Shown here: positions 7,773 to 16,123 of the stretch, piece by piece
How the letters are laid out: every line of letters begins with the position of its first letter
Position numbering within the stretch: the first letter of the stretch is position 1
Assembly: GCA_017397925.1 (NCBI GenBank)
Contig: JAFQHO010000029.1
Span: 1 to 64,000, forward strand
DNA length: 64,000 bases
Direction of reading: 5' to 3'
Source: Ruminococcus sp.
Lineage (GTDB): Bacteria; Bacillota; Clostridia; Oscillospirales; Ruminococcaceae
Translations under genes and position numbers: made by a program
The notes under the pieces: generated by a model
What the model was told of the DNA's origin: nothing
The model's input: only the letters and a program-made list of their open reading frames with translations
Databases searched by the model: none

Positions 7773-9068
7773 TCAGCTTCTGTAATCACCGTTTATCTTT
7801 ACATAGTCGTATGTGAGGTCACAACCCCAAGCAACAGCTGCCTCATTTCCCTCGCCAAGATTGATAATAATCTGAATTTCTTCCTCTGCAAGAACATCCT
7901 TTGCAGTTTCCTCAGAAAAGTCCACAACGCAGCCCTTTCTGCCAAGCGCGATAGAACCACCTGCAGAAGCCATATCAATGTCAACCTTGCTTATATCAAA
8001 GTCAGCGTCTGCATAACCTAAAGCGCAGTAAATACGTCCGGCATTTGCGTCCTCTCCGAAAATCATAGATTTAAGCAGACTGGAGCAGATAACAGACTTA
8101 GCTACAATCTGAGCTGTTCTTGCAGATGCCGCACCGTTTACAACGCATTCAATAAGCTTTGTAGCGCCTTCGCCGTCGCGAGCCATCATACGTGCAAGAT
8201 TGAGCATAATGTTGTAGAGAGCGTTTGCAAATGCCTCGTAATCAGTATCCTCTGTAACAACTTCCTTATTTTCTGCTGTACCCGATGCCATAACGCATAC
8301 CATATCGTTTGTGGATGTATCGCCATCAACACTTGCCATATTAAGAGTTACCTTAACGCAGTCGCTTAAAGCTCTCTGGAGCATCTCAGCGGAAATTGCA
8401 GCGTCAGTTGTGATAAATGTAAGAGTTGTAGCCATATTAGGGTGAATCATACCGCTGCCCTTGAGCATACCGCCCATTGTACAGGTCTTTCCGCCCATTT
8501 CAAACTCAACTGCAACCTCCTTAGGCTGTGTATCCGTTGTCATAATAGCCTCTAATGCACGGCTGTTGCCGTCGTATGTAAGTCCCTCCGCCAGCTCTTT
8601 CATACCGTTTGCAATAGGCTCGATGGGGAGTACCTGTCCAATAACACCTGTAGAAGCTACAATAATATCAGCAGGGGAGAGTCCAAGCTCAGCAGCTGCC
8701 AGCTCGCACATCTTTTTAGCCTTTTCAACACCGTCAGGATTGCAGGTGTTAGCATTTACGGAGTTTACAATTACAGCCTTTGCAGTACCGTCAGCAATAT
8801 GCTCCTTTGTAACGAGTATAGGCGCACCCTTTACCTTATTTGTGGTATATACAGCAGCTGCTGCACATTCTTTATCAGCCACAATAAGAGCAAGGTCATT
8901 TTTCTTCTTAGCAGCAGGAAGCGCATTATTTGATGCAGCTGCATTCTCCTCTGTGGAAGTAAGAGGCTTATGCGCAAGTCCGCACTGAATACCATTTGCC
9001 TTGAAGCCCTTAGCAGCACATACGCCGCCTTCAACAAATTTTACATTACCGATTTTCTTCAAATTCAT
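7773..9068 (-). CDS. argJ: Bifunctional glutamate N-acetyltransferase / ornithine acetyltransferase
   Basis: It moves the acetyl group from N-acetylornithine back to glutamate (and may also use acetyl-CoA), closing the cyclic arginine route. This fits the lack of argE or argA in the window. The 431-residue precursor is of normal length. The self-cleavage site is visible in PNMATTLTFI at about residue 195, whose Thr becomes the new N-terminal nucleophile. KGSGMI lies just before it and the conserved GEDANAGR is at about 350. The start is ATG at 9068, six bases after GAGGTG; a GTG three codons upstream lies inside that site. Confidence 0.97.
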   Translation of the reverse strand: MNLKKIGNVKFVEGGVCAAKGFKANGIQCGLAHKPLTSTEENAAASNNALPAAKKKNDLALIVADKECAAAAVYTTNKVKGAPILVTKEHIADGTAKAVIVNSVNANTCNPDGVEKAKKMCELAAAELGLSPADIIVASTGVIGQVLPIEPIANGMKELAEGLTYDGNSRALEAIMTTDTQPKEVAVEFEMGGKTCTMGGMLKGSGMIHPNMATTLTFITTDAAISAEMLQRALSDCVKVTLNMASVDGDTSTNDMVCVMASGTAENKEVVTEDTDYEAFANALYNIMLNLARMMARDGEGATKLIECVVNGAASARTAQIVAKSVICSSLLKSMIFGEDANAGRIYCALGYADADFDISKVDIDMASAGGSIALGRKGCVVDFSEETAKDVLAEEEIQIIINLGEGNEAAVAWGCDLTYDYVKINGDYRS

Positions 9069-9083
9069 CTTAATCACCTCAGA

Positions 9084-9704
9084 TTATTCAAGTGCAAAGG
9101 AATATTCTAAATACCCTTTGTCATATTCTGGTTTTAATTCTACCATTTCATCGTAATACTTTTCATAATTACATACAATAGTAATTATATCCTGATTGTC
9201 ACTCAGATAATGATCATACTTTTTCTCAGCCACACATCTGACTGAAAATGGTTTTTCGTCAATTTCTCCGAGCTTTTTCGCCATTCTGTCACGAACACGG
9301 TATACATCTATTTTAGTATGCCCGTTTTTCTGTGTAATTTCACATAGCAAAACTTTTGTCGCATCATTTACTTTAATTATACCCTTTACTTTCGTCTTAC
9401 TGGAATCTTCAACAACACTGTTTATAAGACACACACCTGATACAACGCAGGCAATGATCATAAGCCACATCTGATAACCAATTTTCTTCGCCTTGTTGTA
9501 CATTAACAATATACGCACAAGCATAAATACCGTTACAGCTGTGAAACATATGGTATAACAGCCAATAAGACGATCAAGAATTAACAATTCCATATCCGCA
9601 AGTTTCATATAACCAAATATACAGAAAGCAAGAACTGCAAGAGTAATAAAAATGTAATAAAAGACTTCTATTGCTTTTAACCCTTTTTTCTTCTCGTCTG
9701 CCAC
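9084..9704 (-). CDS. Hypothetical three-TM membrane protein
   Basis: The product is 206 residues with hydrophobic helices at about 12-30, 39-64 and 78-97 and a C-terminal soluble beta-rich domain of about 100 residues. It starts at GTG, six bases after GAGGTG; that ribosome binding site overlaps the argC stop codon, so translation is coupled to argC. It lies between argC and argJ. No recognisable motif. It may belong to the same loose class of small membrane proteins scattered through this arg cluster. Confidence 0.75.
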   Translation of the reverse strand: MADEKKKGLKAIEVFYYIFITLAVLAFCIFGYMKLADMELLILDRLIGCYTICFTAVTVFMLVRILLMYNKAKKIGYQMWLMIIACVVSGVCLINSVVEDSSKTKVKGIIKVNDATKVLLCEITQKNGHTKIDVYRVRDRMAKKLGEIDEKPFSVRCVAEKKYDHYLSDNQDIITIVCNYEKYYDEMVELKPEYDKGYLEYSFALE

Positions 9705-9714
9705 TTTTTACACC

Positions 9715-10662
9715 TCAGACAAGTCCTGTAGTTTCGTCAATTCCCATCATTATATTAAGGCACTGTACAGCAGCACCGCTTGCGCCCTTGCCAAGATTGT
9801 CAAGTCTTGCGCAAAGAAGAATCTGCTCATCGTTTCCGAAAACGAACACCTGAAGCTTGTTTACTCCGCTGAGAGTGTTTGAAGCAAGGAAGAAAGACTT
9901 CTGTTCCTCTATACTCATAAGGGGCATAACCTCAACCATTTTTGAACCTGCATAGTGCTTTTCATACATAGCGTGAACCTGCTCCGCTGTTACAGCATTT
10001 GCAAGCATACGCGTCTGCAACGGAACAGATACTACCATTCCGCTGAAATAGTCACATATAATCGGGTTGAACATAGGTGTATATTCAAGTCCGGATACAG
10101 CCTTCATTTCGGGGAGATGCTTGTGCTGCTGTGAAAGCGCATACTGACGGGGGCTGTTGAACTCAAAAGGCTTATCCTCGCCCTCGTACACGGCAATAGC
10201 CTTTTTGCCTGCTCCGCTGTAGCCTGACGTAGCATAGGCAAAAACAGGGAAATCAGCAGGAATTATGCCGTTATTCACAAGGGGATATACAATTGAAGCA
10301 AATCCGCTTGCATAACAGCCGGGAACAGCAACTCTGTTTGACTTTGTGATTTTCTCTCTATGCTCCGCAGAAAGCTCAGGGAAACCGTATGCCCAGTCGG
10401 GATTTATTCTGTGGGCTGTCGAAGCGTCGATTATACGCACGTGGTCATTATCCACAAAAGATACAGCCTCTCTTGAAGCCTCATCGGGCAGGCAGAGGAA
10501 AACATAGTCAGCGCTGTTGATAAGTCTTGCTCTCTCTGCGGAATCCTTACGCTTTTCCTCGGAAATACGGATAATCTCGATGTCATTTCTGCCCTCAAAA
10601 CGCTCCAGTATTTTAAGTCCTGTTGTTCCTTCCTGACCGTCAATATATACCTTAACTGACAT
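9715..10662 (-). CDS. argC: N-acetyl-gamma-glutamyl-phosphate reductase (short type)
   Basis: It reduces N-acetylglutamyl phosphate to the semialdehyde with NADPH. The 315-residue length, with an N-terminal VYIDGQEGTTGLKI nucleotide-binding loop, matches the shorter type 2 ArgC rather than the ~345-residue type. The catalytic Cys is in VPGCYASGF at about residue 116, and FLCLPDEASREAV at about 54 is typical. The conserved His region HKHLPEM is at about 180. AAGGAG lies nine bases before the ATG. It is followed seven bases upstream by a small membrane-protein gene that overlaps argH. Confidence 0.95.
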   Translation of the reverse strand: MSVKVYIDGQEGTTGLKILERFEGRNDIEIIRISEEKRKDSAERARLINSADYVFLCLPDEASREAVSFVDNDHVRIIDASTAHRINPDWAYGFPELSAEHREKITKSNRVAVPGCYASGFASIVYPLVNNGIIPADFPVFAYATSGYSGAGKKAIAVYEGEDKPFEFNSPRQYALSQQHKHLPEMKAVSGLEYTPMFNPIICDYFSGMVVSVPLQTRMLANAVTAEQVHAMYEKHYAGSKMVEVMPLMSIEEQKSFFLASNTLSGVNKLQVFVFGNDEQILLCARLDNLGKGASGAAVQCLNIMMGIDETTGLV

Positions 10663-10668
10663 AAACCA

Positions 10669-10926
10669 TTACTCCTTATTCTTTTTTCTTTTCTGTACTT
10701 TTCTCTCGTACTTTTCACGCTTGGGATCGGTTAAATCAGATTCATCCTCTTTGAAAGAGTGCCATATATTCACGGCAAGAGTTACAACCACAATACCGAC
10801 CATCCAAAAGATATGAGCAGAGGGCTTAACGGCTATCCACAAGCCCATTACAAGCTCACCCACAACCCATATTATAGCCATAAGCAGACAAAGACCTATG
10901 GTGAATATAAAATCCTTCTTTTTCAT
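10669..10926 (-). CDS. Small two-TM membrane protein
   Basis: The product is 85 residues: two hydrophobic helices at about 6-29 and 38-56, then a charged tail rich in Lys and Glu. Its ATG overlaps the argH stop by four bases (ATGA), and it ends six bases before argC, so it sits inside an argH-argC transcript. No homology is recognised. It resembles the two-TM 2TM-domain proteins of Firmicutes only in layout. Confidence 0.7.
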   Translation of the reverse strand: MKKKDFIFTIGLCLLMAIIWVVGELVMGLWIAVKPSAHIFWMVGIVVVTLAVNIWHSFKEDESDLTDPKREKYERKVQKRKKNKE

Positions 10927-12308
10927 GAAAGTCTTTCAAGCTCCTTTTCAGCCGCTTCAATCTGAATCTTTACAGCGTCAGGAGAAGGACCGCCGTAAGA
11001 TTTACGCTCCTTAACGCAGGTGTCAAGGCTGATAGCCTCATAAACGTCCTCAGTGAAAAGCTCTGTCATCTTTGCGTATTCTTCAAGGGGCAGAGTTTCA
11101 AGAGTAAGTCCCTTTGCGATACACTCAGCAACGAGAGTACCTGTAATTTTATAAGCGTCACGGAAGGGCATACCCTTTTTAACGAGGTAGTCAGCGCAGT
11201 CCGTAGCATTGATAAATCCCTTTGCAGCCGCATTACGCATATTATCTTTAAGAACGCGCATTGTAGACAGCATAGGAGTAAATGTCTTTACGCAAAGCTT
11301 TACATTGTCGATAGTATCGAAAATAGCTTCCTTGTCCTCCTGCATATCCTTATTATATGCAAGGGGGAGTCCTTTCATCATTGTAAGGAGAGTTACGAGA
11401 TTTCCGTTTACTCTGCCTGTCTTGCCGCGGATAAGCTCTGTAACATCGGGATTTTTCTTCTGAGGCATAATTGATGAGCCTGTAGCAAATGCATCATCAA
11501 GCTCCACGAATTTAAATTCCCATGAGCACCAGAGAATTATTTCCTCGGAAAAACGTGAAAGGTGTGTCATAAGAAGTGACATTGCACAGTTGAGTTCCAC
11601 GCAGTAGTCACGGTCAGAAACGCCGTCAAGGCTATTTTCCATAGGAGCAGTAAATCCGAGCAATTCAGAAGTCTGCTGGCGGTTTGTCTTGTAGGTAGTA
11701 CCTGCAAGCGCTCCACAGCCGAGAGGGCAGAAATTCATTCTCTTTGCGGCATCCTGCAATCTTTCAAGGTCACGGAGAAGCATCCACACATAAGCCATAA
11801 GGTGATGTGCAAATGTTATGGGCTGGGCTCTCTGGAGATGTGTATAGCCGGGCATAACTGTTTCTGTATGCTCCTTAGCCATAACGATAATTGCGGAAAT
11901 AAGCTTCTTAATCATATCAGAAATTTCAGCTATTTCGTCACGGAGATAAAGTCTCAGGTCAACTGCTACCTGGTCATTTCTTGAACGTGAGGTGTGAAGT
12001 CTTTTTCCTACCGCACCAAGACGCTTTGTAAGCTCAGCTTCAACGAACATATGGATATTCTCGGCATTTGGGTCAAGCTCCAGTCTGCCGTTGTCTATAT
12101 CGTCAAGGATTTCTTTCAGACCGCCGATAATTTCAAGGCTGTCCTCCTTTGTGATAATTCCGCAGTCACCCAGCATTGTTGCGTGGGCGATACTGCCCTG
12201 TATATCGTGACGGTACATACGTCCGTCAAAGGCAATTGAAGAATTGAAAGCGTTTACGGTTTCATCTACCTGCTTTGAAAATCTTCCTGCCCACATCATA
12301 TCTGCCAT
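10923..12308 (-). CDS. argH: Argininosuccinate lyase
   Basis: It splits argininosuccinate into arginine and fumarate, the last step of the pathway. At 461 residues it has normal length. Visible features are TSRSRNDQVAVDLRLY at about residue 107, HLQRAQPITFAHH at about 157 (with the catalytic His region), and the fumarase-superfamily signature GSSIMPQKKNPD at about 278, holding the mobile catalytic Ser. AGGAG is seven bases before ATG. Downstream it overlaps a small membrane gene and then argC. Confidence 0.97.
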   Translation of the reverse strand: MADMMWAGRFSKQVDETVNAFNSSIAFDGRMYRHDIQGSIAHATMLGDCGIITKEDSLEIIGGLKEILDDIDNGRLELDPNAENIHMFVEAELTKRLGAVGKRLHTSRSRNDQVAVDLRLYLRDEIAEISDMIKKLISAIIVMAKEHTETVMPGYTHLQRAQPITFAHHLMAYVWMLLRDLERLQDAAKRMNFCPLGCGALAGTTYKTNRQQTSELLGFTAPMENSLDGVSDRDYCVELNCAMSLLMTHLSRFSEEIILWCSWEFKFVELDDAFATGSSIMPQKKNPDVTELIRGKTGRVNGNLVTLLTMMKGLPLAYNKDMQEDKEAIFDTIDNVKLCVKTFTPMLSTMRVLKDNMRNAAAKGFINATDCADYLVKKGMPFRDAYKITGTLVAECIAKGLTLETLPLEEYAKMTELFTEDVYEAISLDTCVKERKSYGGPSPDAVKIQIEAAEKELERLS

Positions 12309-12331
12309 AATATTTCTCCTTTTTATTTTTT

Positions 12332-12365
12332 GAGCCGTTAGCTTTTAGCTGTTAGCCTTTAGCCT
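12332..12365. repeat. TTAGCTTTTAGCTG repeat array
   Basis: Units GCCGTTAGCTTTTAGC and TGTTAGCCTTTAGCC lie between argH and the metallophosphoesterase gene. Same family as 5477-5512. Confidence 0.75.
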
Positions 12366-12377
12366 GCAATTTCATAC

Positions 12378-12989
12378 CTAATTTCTGATATTGATATGCT
12401 CAAAGCTTATATTATCCTCATCAACTTCAATCAAAAGATAGGAAGCACCTTCTAATCCCGAAGCCGAAACAGAAACTACATTTCCATTGACAAAATTTCT
12501 ATGAGAATGACCAACTATCGCAAGGTCATATTTCGTCACATCTTCGCTTTTACAAGCCTTGTCAAACTCGCCGTTTTTCAAGGACGACAGCGGTAAAAAC
12601 GGATATGCCGAATTAACATCAAGAAACAAGAAATGCGAAAAATGTATTTTATGTCCGTGATATTCATATTCATAAAACAATGGCATATCCTTGACGAACT
12701 GCATTTGCTCATCTGTAAGCTTTTTTCTCATTTCGTCATAATAACCCCTCAGATATTCAACATCGGGGTCAACATCAACGCCGTGTTCAATATAAAGCTC
12801 ACAATTCCCTTTTAAACAGATTATTCCGCTATCTTTTAGCATTTCCAGACATTCTGTTTCTTCATTTCCACGCTGAAAAACATCGCCTAAATACACCGTC
12901 ATGTCTGCATTTTTTTCCTTAATCTGTTCAAGTACTGCTTTTAATGCTTTAAGATTTCCATGAATATCTGAAAATACTGCAATTTTCAT
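12378..12989 (-). CDS. Metallophosphoesterase (YfcE/MJ0936-like)
   Basis: This 203-residue calcineurin-like phosphoesterase has FSDIHGN at about residues 6-12 (metal-binding Asp and His), YLGDVFQRG at about 34, LKGNCE at about 59 and GHSHRNF near 160. These are the five blocks of the family. It is cytosolic, with no signal peptide. It likely cleaves phosphodiesters or phosphomonoesters; the natural substrate cannot be read from sequence. Start ATG follows AAAGGA. Repeat arrays on both sides suggest it is a separate transcription unit from argH. Confidence 0.88.
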   Translation of the reverse strand: MKIAVFSDIHGNLKALKAVLEQIKEKNADMTVYLGDVFQRGNEETECLEMLKDSGIICLKGNCELYIEHGVDVDPDVEYLRGYYDEMRKKLTDEQMQFVKDMPLFYEYEYHGHKIHFSHFLFLDVNSAYPFLPLSSLKNGEFDKACKSEDVTKYDLAIVGHSHRNFVNGNVVSVSASGLEGASYLLIEVDEDNISFEHINIRN

Positions 12990-13004
12990 AATGCATCCTT
13001 TCTG

Positions 13005-13057
13005 AGCCTTTAGCCGTTTTATAGCCGTTAGCTTTTAGCCTTTAGCCGTCAGCTTTT
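13005..13057. repeat. TTAGCC/GCCGTTAGC repeat array
   Basis: Contains GAGCCTTTAGCCGTTTTATA, GCCGTTAGCTTTTAGCC and TTTAGCCGTCAGC. A closely matching block recurs at 14045-14113 after the neighbouring GNAT gene start. Confidence 0.75.
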
Positions 13058-13075
13058 TTCGATAATAATTCCTGT

Positions 13076-13100
13076 GTAGGGACGGATATTATCCGCCTAA
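13076..13100. repeat. GTAGGG-type hairpin repeat, CGGATA head
   Basis: GTAGGGACGGATATTATCCG is followed by CCTAA. The short palindrome is set after a conserved GTAGGG. Related hairpins with different palindromic heads occur at 13526, 14122, 16672, 17931 and 28135. Confidence 0.6.
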
Positions 13101-13477
13101 TCAAACTTTTTATAACCCAGTTTTTCAAGTATCATATCGCCATCTTTAATGTTTATTTCACCCACATCAGATTTATTGCAACAAAATTCAAAAACATATT
13201 CAAGTACTTGTCGAGCAAAAAAGGGGCGGCAGAGATTTAAAATTATCTTTTCTCCATTACACATACATACCGTACCTTCTTCTGAATAAATATCCAACTT
13301 CATATTGGGAGCATATCGTTTAAAATACACTCTCACTTTTAACTTGTTGTTATCTTTTGGAACAAACAAATAATACGAATAAGGATAATGTGAAAAATCC
13401 ATATCATCGTAGTTATATGCCCATAAATATGTTTCTTCGTTGAAAGACATAGTTCTGAGTTTATCTCTGTTTTTCAT
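13097..13477 (-). CDS. Hypothetical soluble protein
   Basis: The product is 126 residues, rich in aromatic residues and lacking a signal peptide or membrane helix. AGGA lies close to the ATG. No motif or family is recognised; the predicted mix of strands and a C-terminal helix could be a small immunity-type or SMI1-unrelated domain, but nothing supports a name. It lies alone between repeat arrays, and its stop codon overlaps the hairpin repeat at 13076-13100. Confidence 0.6.
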   Translation of the reverse strand: MKNRDKLRTMSFNEETYLWAYNYDDMDFSHYPYSYYLFVPKDNNKLKVRVYFKRYAPNMKLDIYSEEGTVCMCNGEKIILNLCRPFFARQVLEYVFEFCCNKSDVGEINIKDGDMILEKLGYKKFD

Positions 13478-13525
13478 TTAAGTTTCCTTGTAAACATCAA
13501 TCTATAACAATCAAAATTCTTCACG

Positions 13526-13547
13526 GACTGCCAAAGGCAGCCCCTAC
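13526..13547. repeat. GTAGGG-type hairpin repeat, CTGCC head
   Basis: GACTGCCAAAGGCAGCCCCTAC is in reverse orientation to the copy at 13076. The head palindrome is CTGCC/GGCAG. Confidence 0.6.
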
Positions 13548-13571
13548 AAATTGGCTATATTACGTTATCGC

Positions 13572-13613
13572 CAGCTAATAGCTAATGGCTAACAGCTAAC
13601 AGCTAATAGCTTA
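13572..13613. repeat. AGCTAATAGCTAATGG repeat array
   Basis: Successive units AGCTAATAGCTAATGG and CTAACAGCTAACAGC run up to the stop of the GNAT gene. Confidence 0.8.
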
Positions 13614-14027
13614 TTTAACATATTTGTTTCTGTAGAACAAATCATCTCTTTTAGTAAAGCCTATATGCTCCCAAAAAGCGTTGCCATTGTCATTATCTTT
13701 GAAAACCACAAGCAGAACCTTTGTAATACCCTCTTTTTCAAGAGCGTCCATAGCATTATCTACAAGCATTTTACCAATGCCCTGCTTCTGATATTCGGGG
13801 AGTACCGAAACGTGGTGAAAGAGTCCTCGTCTGCCGTCATGACCTGCAAGAATTGTACCAACGATTTTTCCGTTATCCTCGGCAACAAAGCTTGTTGTGG
13901 GATTTCGTCTGATATACTTTGCAAATCCCTCTGCACTGTCATCAACGGGATTTGTGCCTTCATGGTTTTTCCACACCTCACAAATACCGTCAAAATCGGC
14001 AATTGTCATAACCCTGATTTTCACCAT
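13611..14027 (-). CDS. GNAT-family N-acetyltransferase
   Basis: This 138-residue protein covers a single GNAT domain. The acetyl-CoA pyrophosphate loop is seen as PEYQKQGIGKMLVDNA (Q/RxxGxG/A type) at about residue 82, with the preceding strand HHVSVL and the C-terminal AFWEHIGF motif at about 120. The substrate is unknown. The ATG at 14027 follows AAAGGAG by eight bases; an open frame eight codons longer lacks its own ribosome binding site. Repeat arrays flank it. Confidence 0.88.
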   Translation of the reverse strand: MVKIRVMTIADFDGICEVWKNHEGTNPVDDSAEGFAKYIRRNPTTSFVAEDNGKIVGTILAGHDGRRGLFHHVSVLPEYQKQGIGKMLVDNAMDALEKEGITKVLLVVFKDNDNGNAFWEHIGFTKRDDLFYRNKYVK

Positions 14028-14044
14028 TGTTTTTACTCCTTTCT

Positions 14045-14113
14045 GAGCCATTAGCTTTTAGCCTTTAGCCGTTTTATAGCCGTTAGCTTTTAGCCTTTAG
14101 CCGTTAGCTTTTT
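14045..14113. repeat. TTAGCC repeat array
   Basis: Contains GCCATTAGCTTTTAGCC, TTTAGCCGTTTTATAGCC and GTTAGCTTTTAGCCTTTAGC. Almost the same order of units as 13005-13057. Confidence 0.8.
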
Positions 14114-14121
14114 TCATTCTG

Positions 14122-14143
14122 TGTATGGGCGGATATTATCCGC
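14122..14143. repeat. GTAGGG-like hairpin, GCGGATA head
   Basis: TGTATGGGCGGATATTATCC is followed by GC. Palindrome GCGGATA/TATCCGC, close to the copy at 13076. Confidence 0.55.
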
Positions 14144-14148
14144 TTTTT

Positions 14149-14252
14149 TAGCTATTAGCCTTTAGCTTTTCGGCAATGCGTAATTATTTTAAAGAGTCTA
14201 TAGCTAATAGCTAATGGCTAACAGCTAACGGCTTTAATACAGCTAATAGCTG
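14149..14252. repeat. AGCTAA arrays in both orientations
   Basis: TTAGCTATTAGCCTTTAGC at 14149-14168 faces AGCTAATAGCTAATGGC and CTAACAGCTAACGGC at 14201-14232. Together they can pair into a long imperfect stem. Confidence 0.7.
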
Positions 14253-14262
14253 TTAATTACAA

Positions 14263-14290
14263 CAGGCAGGAGAAAGCCTCCTCCTGCCTG
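14263..14290 (-). terminator. Hairpin downstream of argG
   Basis: CAGGCAGGAG and CTCCTGCCTG form a 10-bp stem with an 8-base loop about 60 bases after the argG stop. The following bases on the minus strand are only mildly T-rich, so it may be a weak terminator. Confidence 0.55.
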
Positions 14291-14349
14291 CCTTTTCTTT
14301 AAAATATCTGCCGTGCCGACGTGACTCGCCTGCACGGGCGTCCGTGCGC

Positions 14350-15585
14350 TTACTTATTCTGCTCTCTCTTCTTGTCAAGCTGAGCCTTAACCTTGATAGG
14401 AAGACCAAAGAGATTGATGAATCCTGCGGAATCAGCCTGATTGTAAACCTCATCCTCGTCAAATGTAGCAACTTCCTCATCATAGAGAGTATATGGAGAT
14501 GTTACACCTGCGTTGATGATATTGCCCTTGTAAAGCTTAAGCTTAACGTCACCTGTAACAGTTTCCTGTGTCTTGTCAACGAAAGCTGTCATAGCTTCAC
14601 GGAGAGGAGTATACCACTGACCATTGTAAACGATGTCAGCAAACTTGATTGAGAGATACTGCTTGATTCTTGCAGTTTCCTTATCAAGACAAATTGTTTC
14701 AAGAACTTCGTGAGCGTGGTAGAGGATAGCACCGCCGGGAGTTTCATAAACGCCTCTGGACTTCATACCAACAAGACGGTTTTCAACCAGGTCAGCAAGA
14801 CCGATACCGTTCTCACCGCCGAGCTTGTTGAGTGCAGATACCATTTCTACGCCATTAAGCTCCTTGCCGTCAAGCATTGTAGGGATACCCTTTTCAAAGT
14901 GGATTGTGATGTATGTGGGCTTGTCGGGAGCTTCGAGAGGAGATACGCCCATTTCAAGGAAGCCGGGCTTCTCATACTGTGGCTCATTTGCAGGATCTTC
15001 AAGGTCAAGTCCCTCGTGTGAAAGGTGCCAGAGGTTCTTATCCTTGGAGTAGTTTGTCTCTCTGTTAATCTTAAGAGGAATGTTGTGAGCCTCAGCGTAG
15101 TCGATTTCCTCGTCACGGCTCTTGATGTCCCATTCTCTCCAGGGAGCAATGATAGCCATTTCGGGAACGAAAGCCTTGATAGCAAGCTCAAAACGAACCT
15201 GGTCGTTACCCTTACCTGTACAGCCATGGCAGATAGCGTCAGCGCCCTCTTTGATAGCGATTTCAGCAATTCTCTTTGCAATGATAGGACGAGCGAAGGA
15301 AGTACCGAGCATATATCTGTTCTCATAGATAGCACCGGCCTGAACTGTGGGATATACATAATCCTGAATGAATTCTTCCTTTAAATCTTCGATGTAAAGC
15401 TTGGAAGCGCCTGTCTTGATAGCCTTTTCCTCAAGACCGTCAAGCTCTGTACCCTGTCCAACGTCGCCGGAAACAGCGATAACTTCGCAGTTATTGTAGT
15501 TTTCCTTCAGCCACGGAATGATGATAGAAGTATCAAGACCGCCTGAGTATGCAAGTACAACTTTTTTAATATCTTTCTTATCCAT
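14350..15585 (-). CDS. argG: Argininosuccinate synthase
   Basis: It joins citrulline and aspartate with ATP to form argininosuccinate, the step before ArgH. At 411 residues it has normal length. The ATP PP-motif [10 protein letters not shown] is at about residue 12, [13 protein letters not shown] at about 115 and the aspartate/citrulline region SRDEEIDYA near 170. The ATG at 15585 lies eight bases after GGAGG; the open frame five codons longer overlaps that site. It is a single-gene unit with its own promoter and two ArgR-like operators just upstream. Confidence 0.97.
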   Translation of the reverse strand: MDKKDIKKVVLAYSGGLDTSIIIPWLKENYNNCEVIAVSGDVGQGTELDGLEEKAIKTGASKLYIEDLKEEFIQDYVYPTVQAGAIYENRYMLGTSFARPIIAKRIAEIAIKEGADAICHGCTGKGNDQVRFELAIKAFVPEMAIIAPWREWDIKSRDEEIDYAEAHNIPLKINRETNYSKDKNLWHLSHEGLDLEDPANEPQYEKPGFLEMGVSPLEAPDKPTYITIHFEKGIPTMLDGKELNGVEMVSALNKLGGENGIGLADLVENRLVGMKSRGVYETPGGAILYHAHEVLETICLDKETARIKQYLSIKFADIVYNGQWYTPLREAMTAFVDKTQETVTGDVKLKLYKGNIINAGVTSPYTLYDEEVATFDEDEVYNQADSAGFINLFGLPIKVKAQLDKKREQNK

Positions 15586-15635
15586 TTTATAGACCTCCAT
15601 TTAAAAGGCAATGCCTTATTTTTTTCAACAATTAT

Positions 15636-15663
15636 ATTATACACCATTCTAAAAGAATGTCAA
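15636..15663 (-). promoter_or_regulatory. argG promoter
   Basis: The minus strand reads TTGACA at 15663-15658, a 16-bp spacer, and TATAAT at 15641-15636. Two ArgR-like boxes lie within 65 bp upstream. Confidence 0.8.
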
Positions 15664-15670
15664 TAGTTTT

Positions 15671-15684
15671 AGAATAAATATTCA
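15671..15684. promoter_or_regulatory. ARG box 1 (13/14 match)
   Basis: AGAATAAATATTCA matches the ArgR/AhrC half-site pattern TGAATwwwwATTCA at all but the first base. It lies eight bases upstream of the argG -35 hexamer. Confidence 0.65.
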
Positions 15685-15711
15685 TTTTTAAGAAAAATAT
15701 TCTTATACCAA

Positions 15712-15725
15712 TGAATATTTATTCA
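15712..15725. promoter_or_regulatory. ARG box 2 (perfect match)
   Basis: TGAATATTTATTCA fits the ArgR/AhrC operator pattern exactly and lies 41 bp from box 1, centre to centre (about four helical turns), which favours one hexamer bridging both. It overlaps the stop codon of the DUF2809 gene. Confidence 0.7.
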
Positions 15726-16123
15726 CTTTCTTTTGAATTTATATTGTATTTTTTCACTTTGCTGTAAATAAACGAGCCTGCTATGCCTATTGCTGTTCCG
15801 AGGGCATAGCTGTATAAATCCTCAACAGCAAAGCTTGTGCCGATAAGAACGCGGAAAAACTCAATATGCCCCAAACCGATAAGGTCAACGATGTGGATAT
15901 ACTGCAAAAACTCCACCAGAAATGCAAAAAACAGCACTCCGATATGAGTTATATACGGATTTTTACCGCCGATAATGCTCTGTACAAGGCAATATACCGC
16001 CCATACAACAATAACATCGCCGCCGTATGACCTGAGCCAGTTATTATGCTGTGTTATAGCTATTACAACCTCAACAGCAATAAGTAGAATGAGAATTATT
16101 ATATATGGTATACGTTTTTTCAT
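15719..16123 (-). CDS. DUF2809 family membrane protein
   Basis: The product is 134 residues with four hydrophobic segments (about 7-24, 34-52, 60-80 and 100-120). The FFRVLIGTSFAVEDLYSYALG block near the C-terminus and the conserved GGDVIVVW near residue 34 fit DUF2809, a family of small integral membrane proteins of unknown role. GGAG lies seven bases before the ATG. The stop codon overlaps the distal ArgR-like box of argG. Confidence 0.8.
   Translation of the reverse strand: MKKRIPYIIILILLIAVEVVIAITQHNNWLRSYGGDVIVVWAVYCLVQSIIGGKNPYITHIGVLFFAFLVEFLQYIHIVDLIGLGHIEFFRVLIGTSFAVEDLYSYALGTAIGIAGSFIYSKVKKYNINSKESE

Larger units (their letters stand above)
14028..14349. other. Repeat-filled intergenic region between GNAT gene and argG
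   Basis: About 320 bases hold a TTAGCC array (14045-14113), a GTAGGG-like hairpin (14122-14143), further AGCTAA arrays (14149-14252) in the opposite orientation, and a hairpin after argG (14263-14290). No gene is supported. Confidence 0.75.

Noticed and set aside
8461-8988. A long plus-strand open frame inside argJ
   Set aside because: It is antisense to a firmly identified argJ, has no ribosome binding site and a composition expected from the reverse strand of a coding gene.
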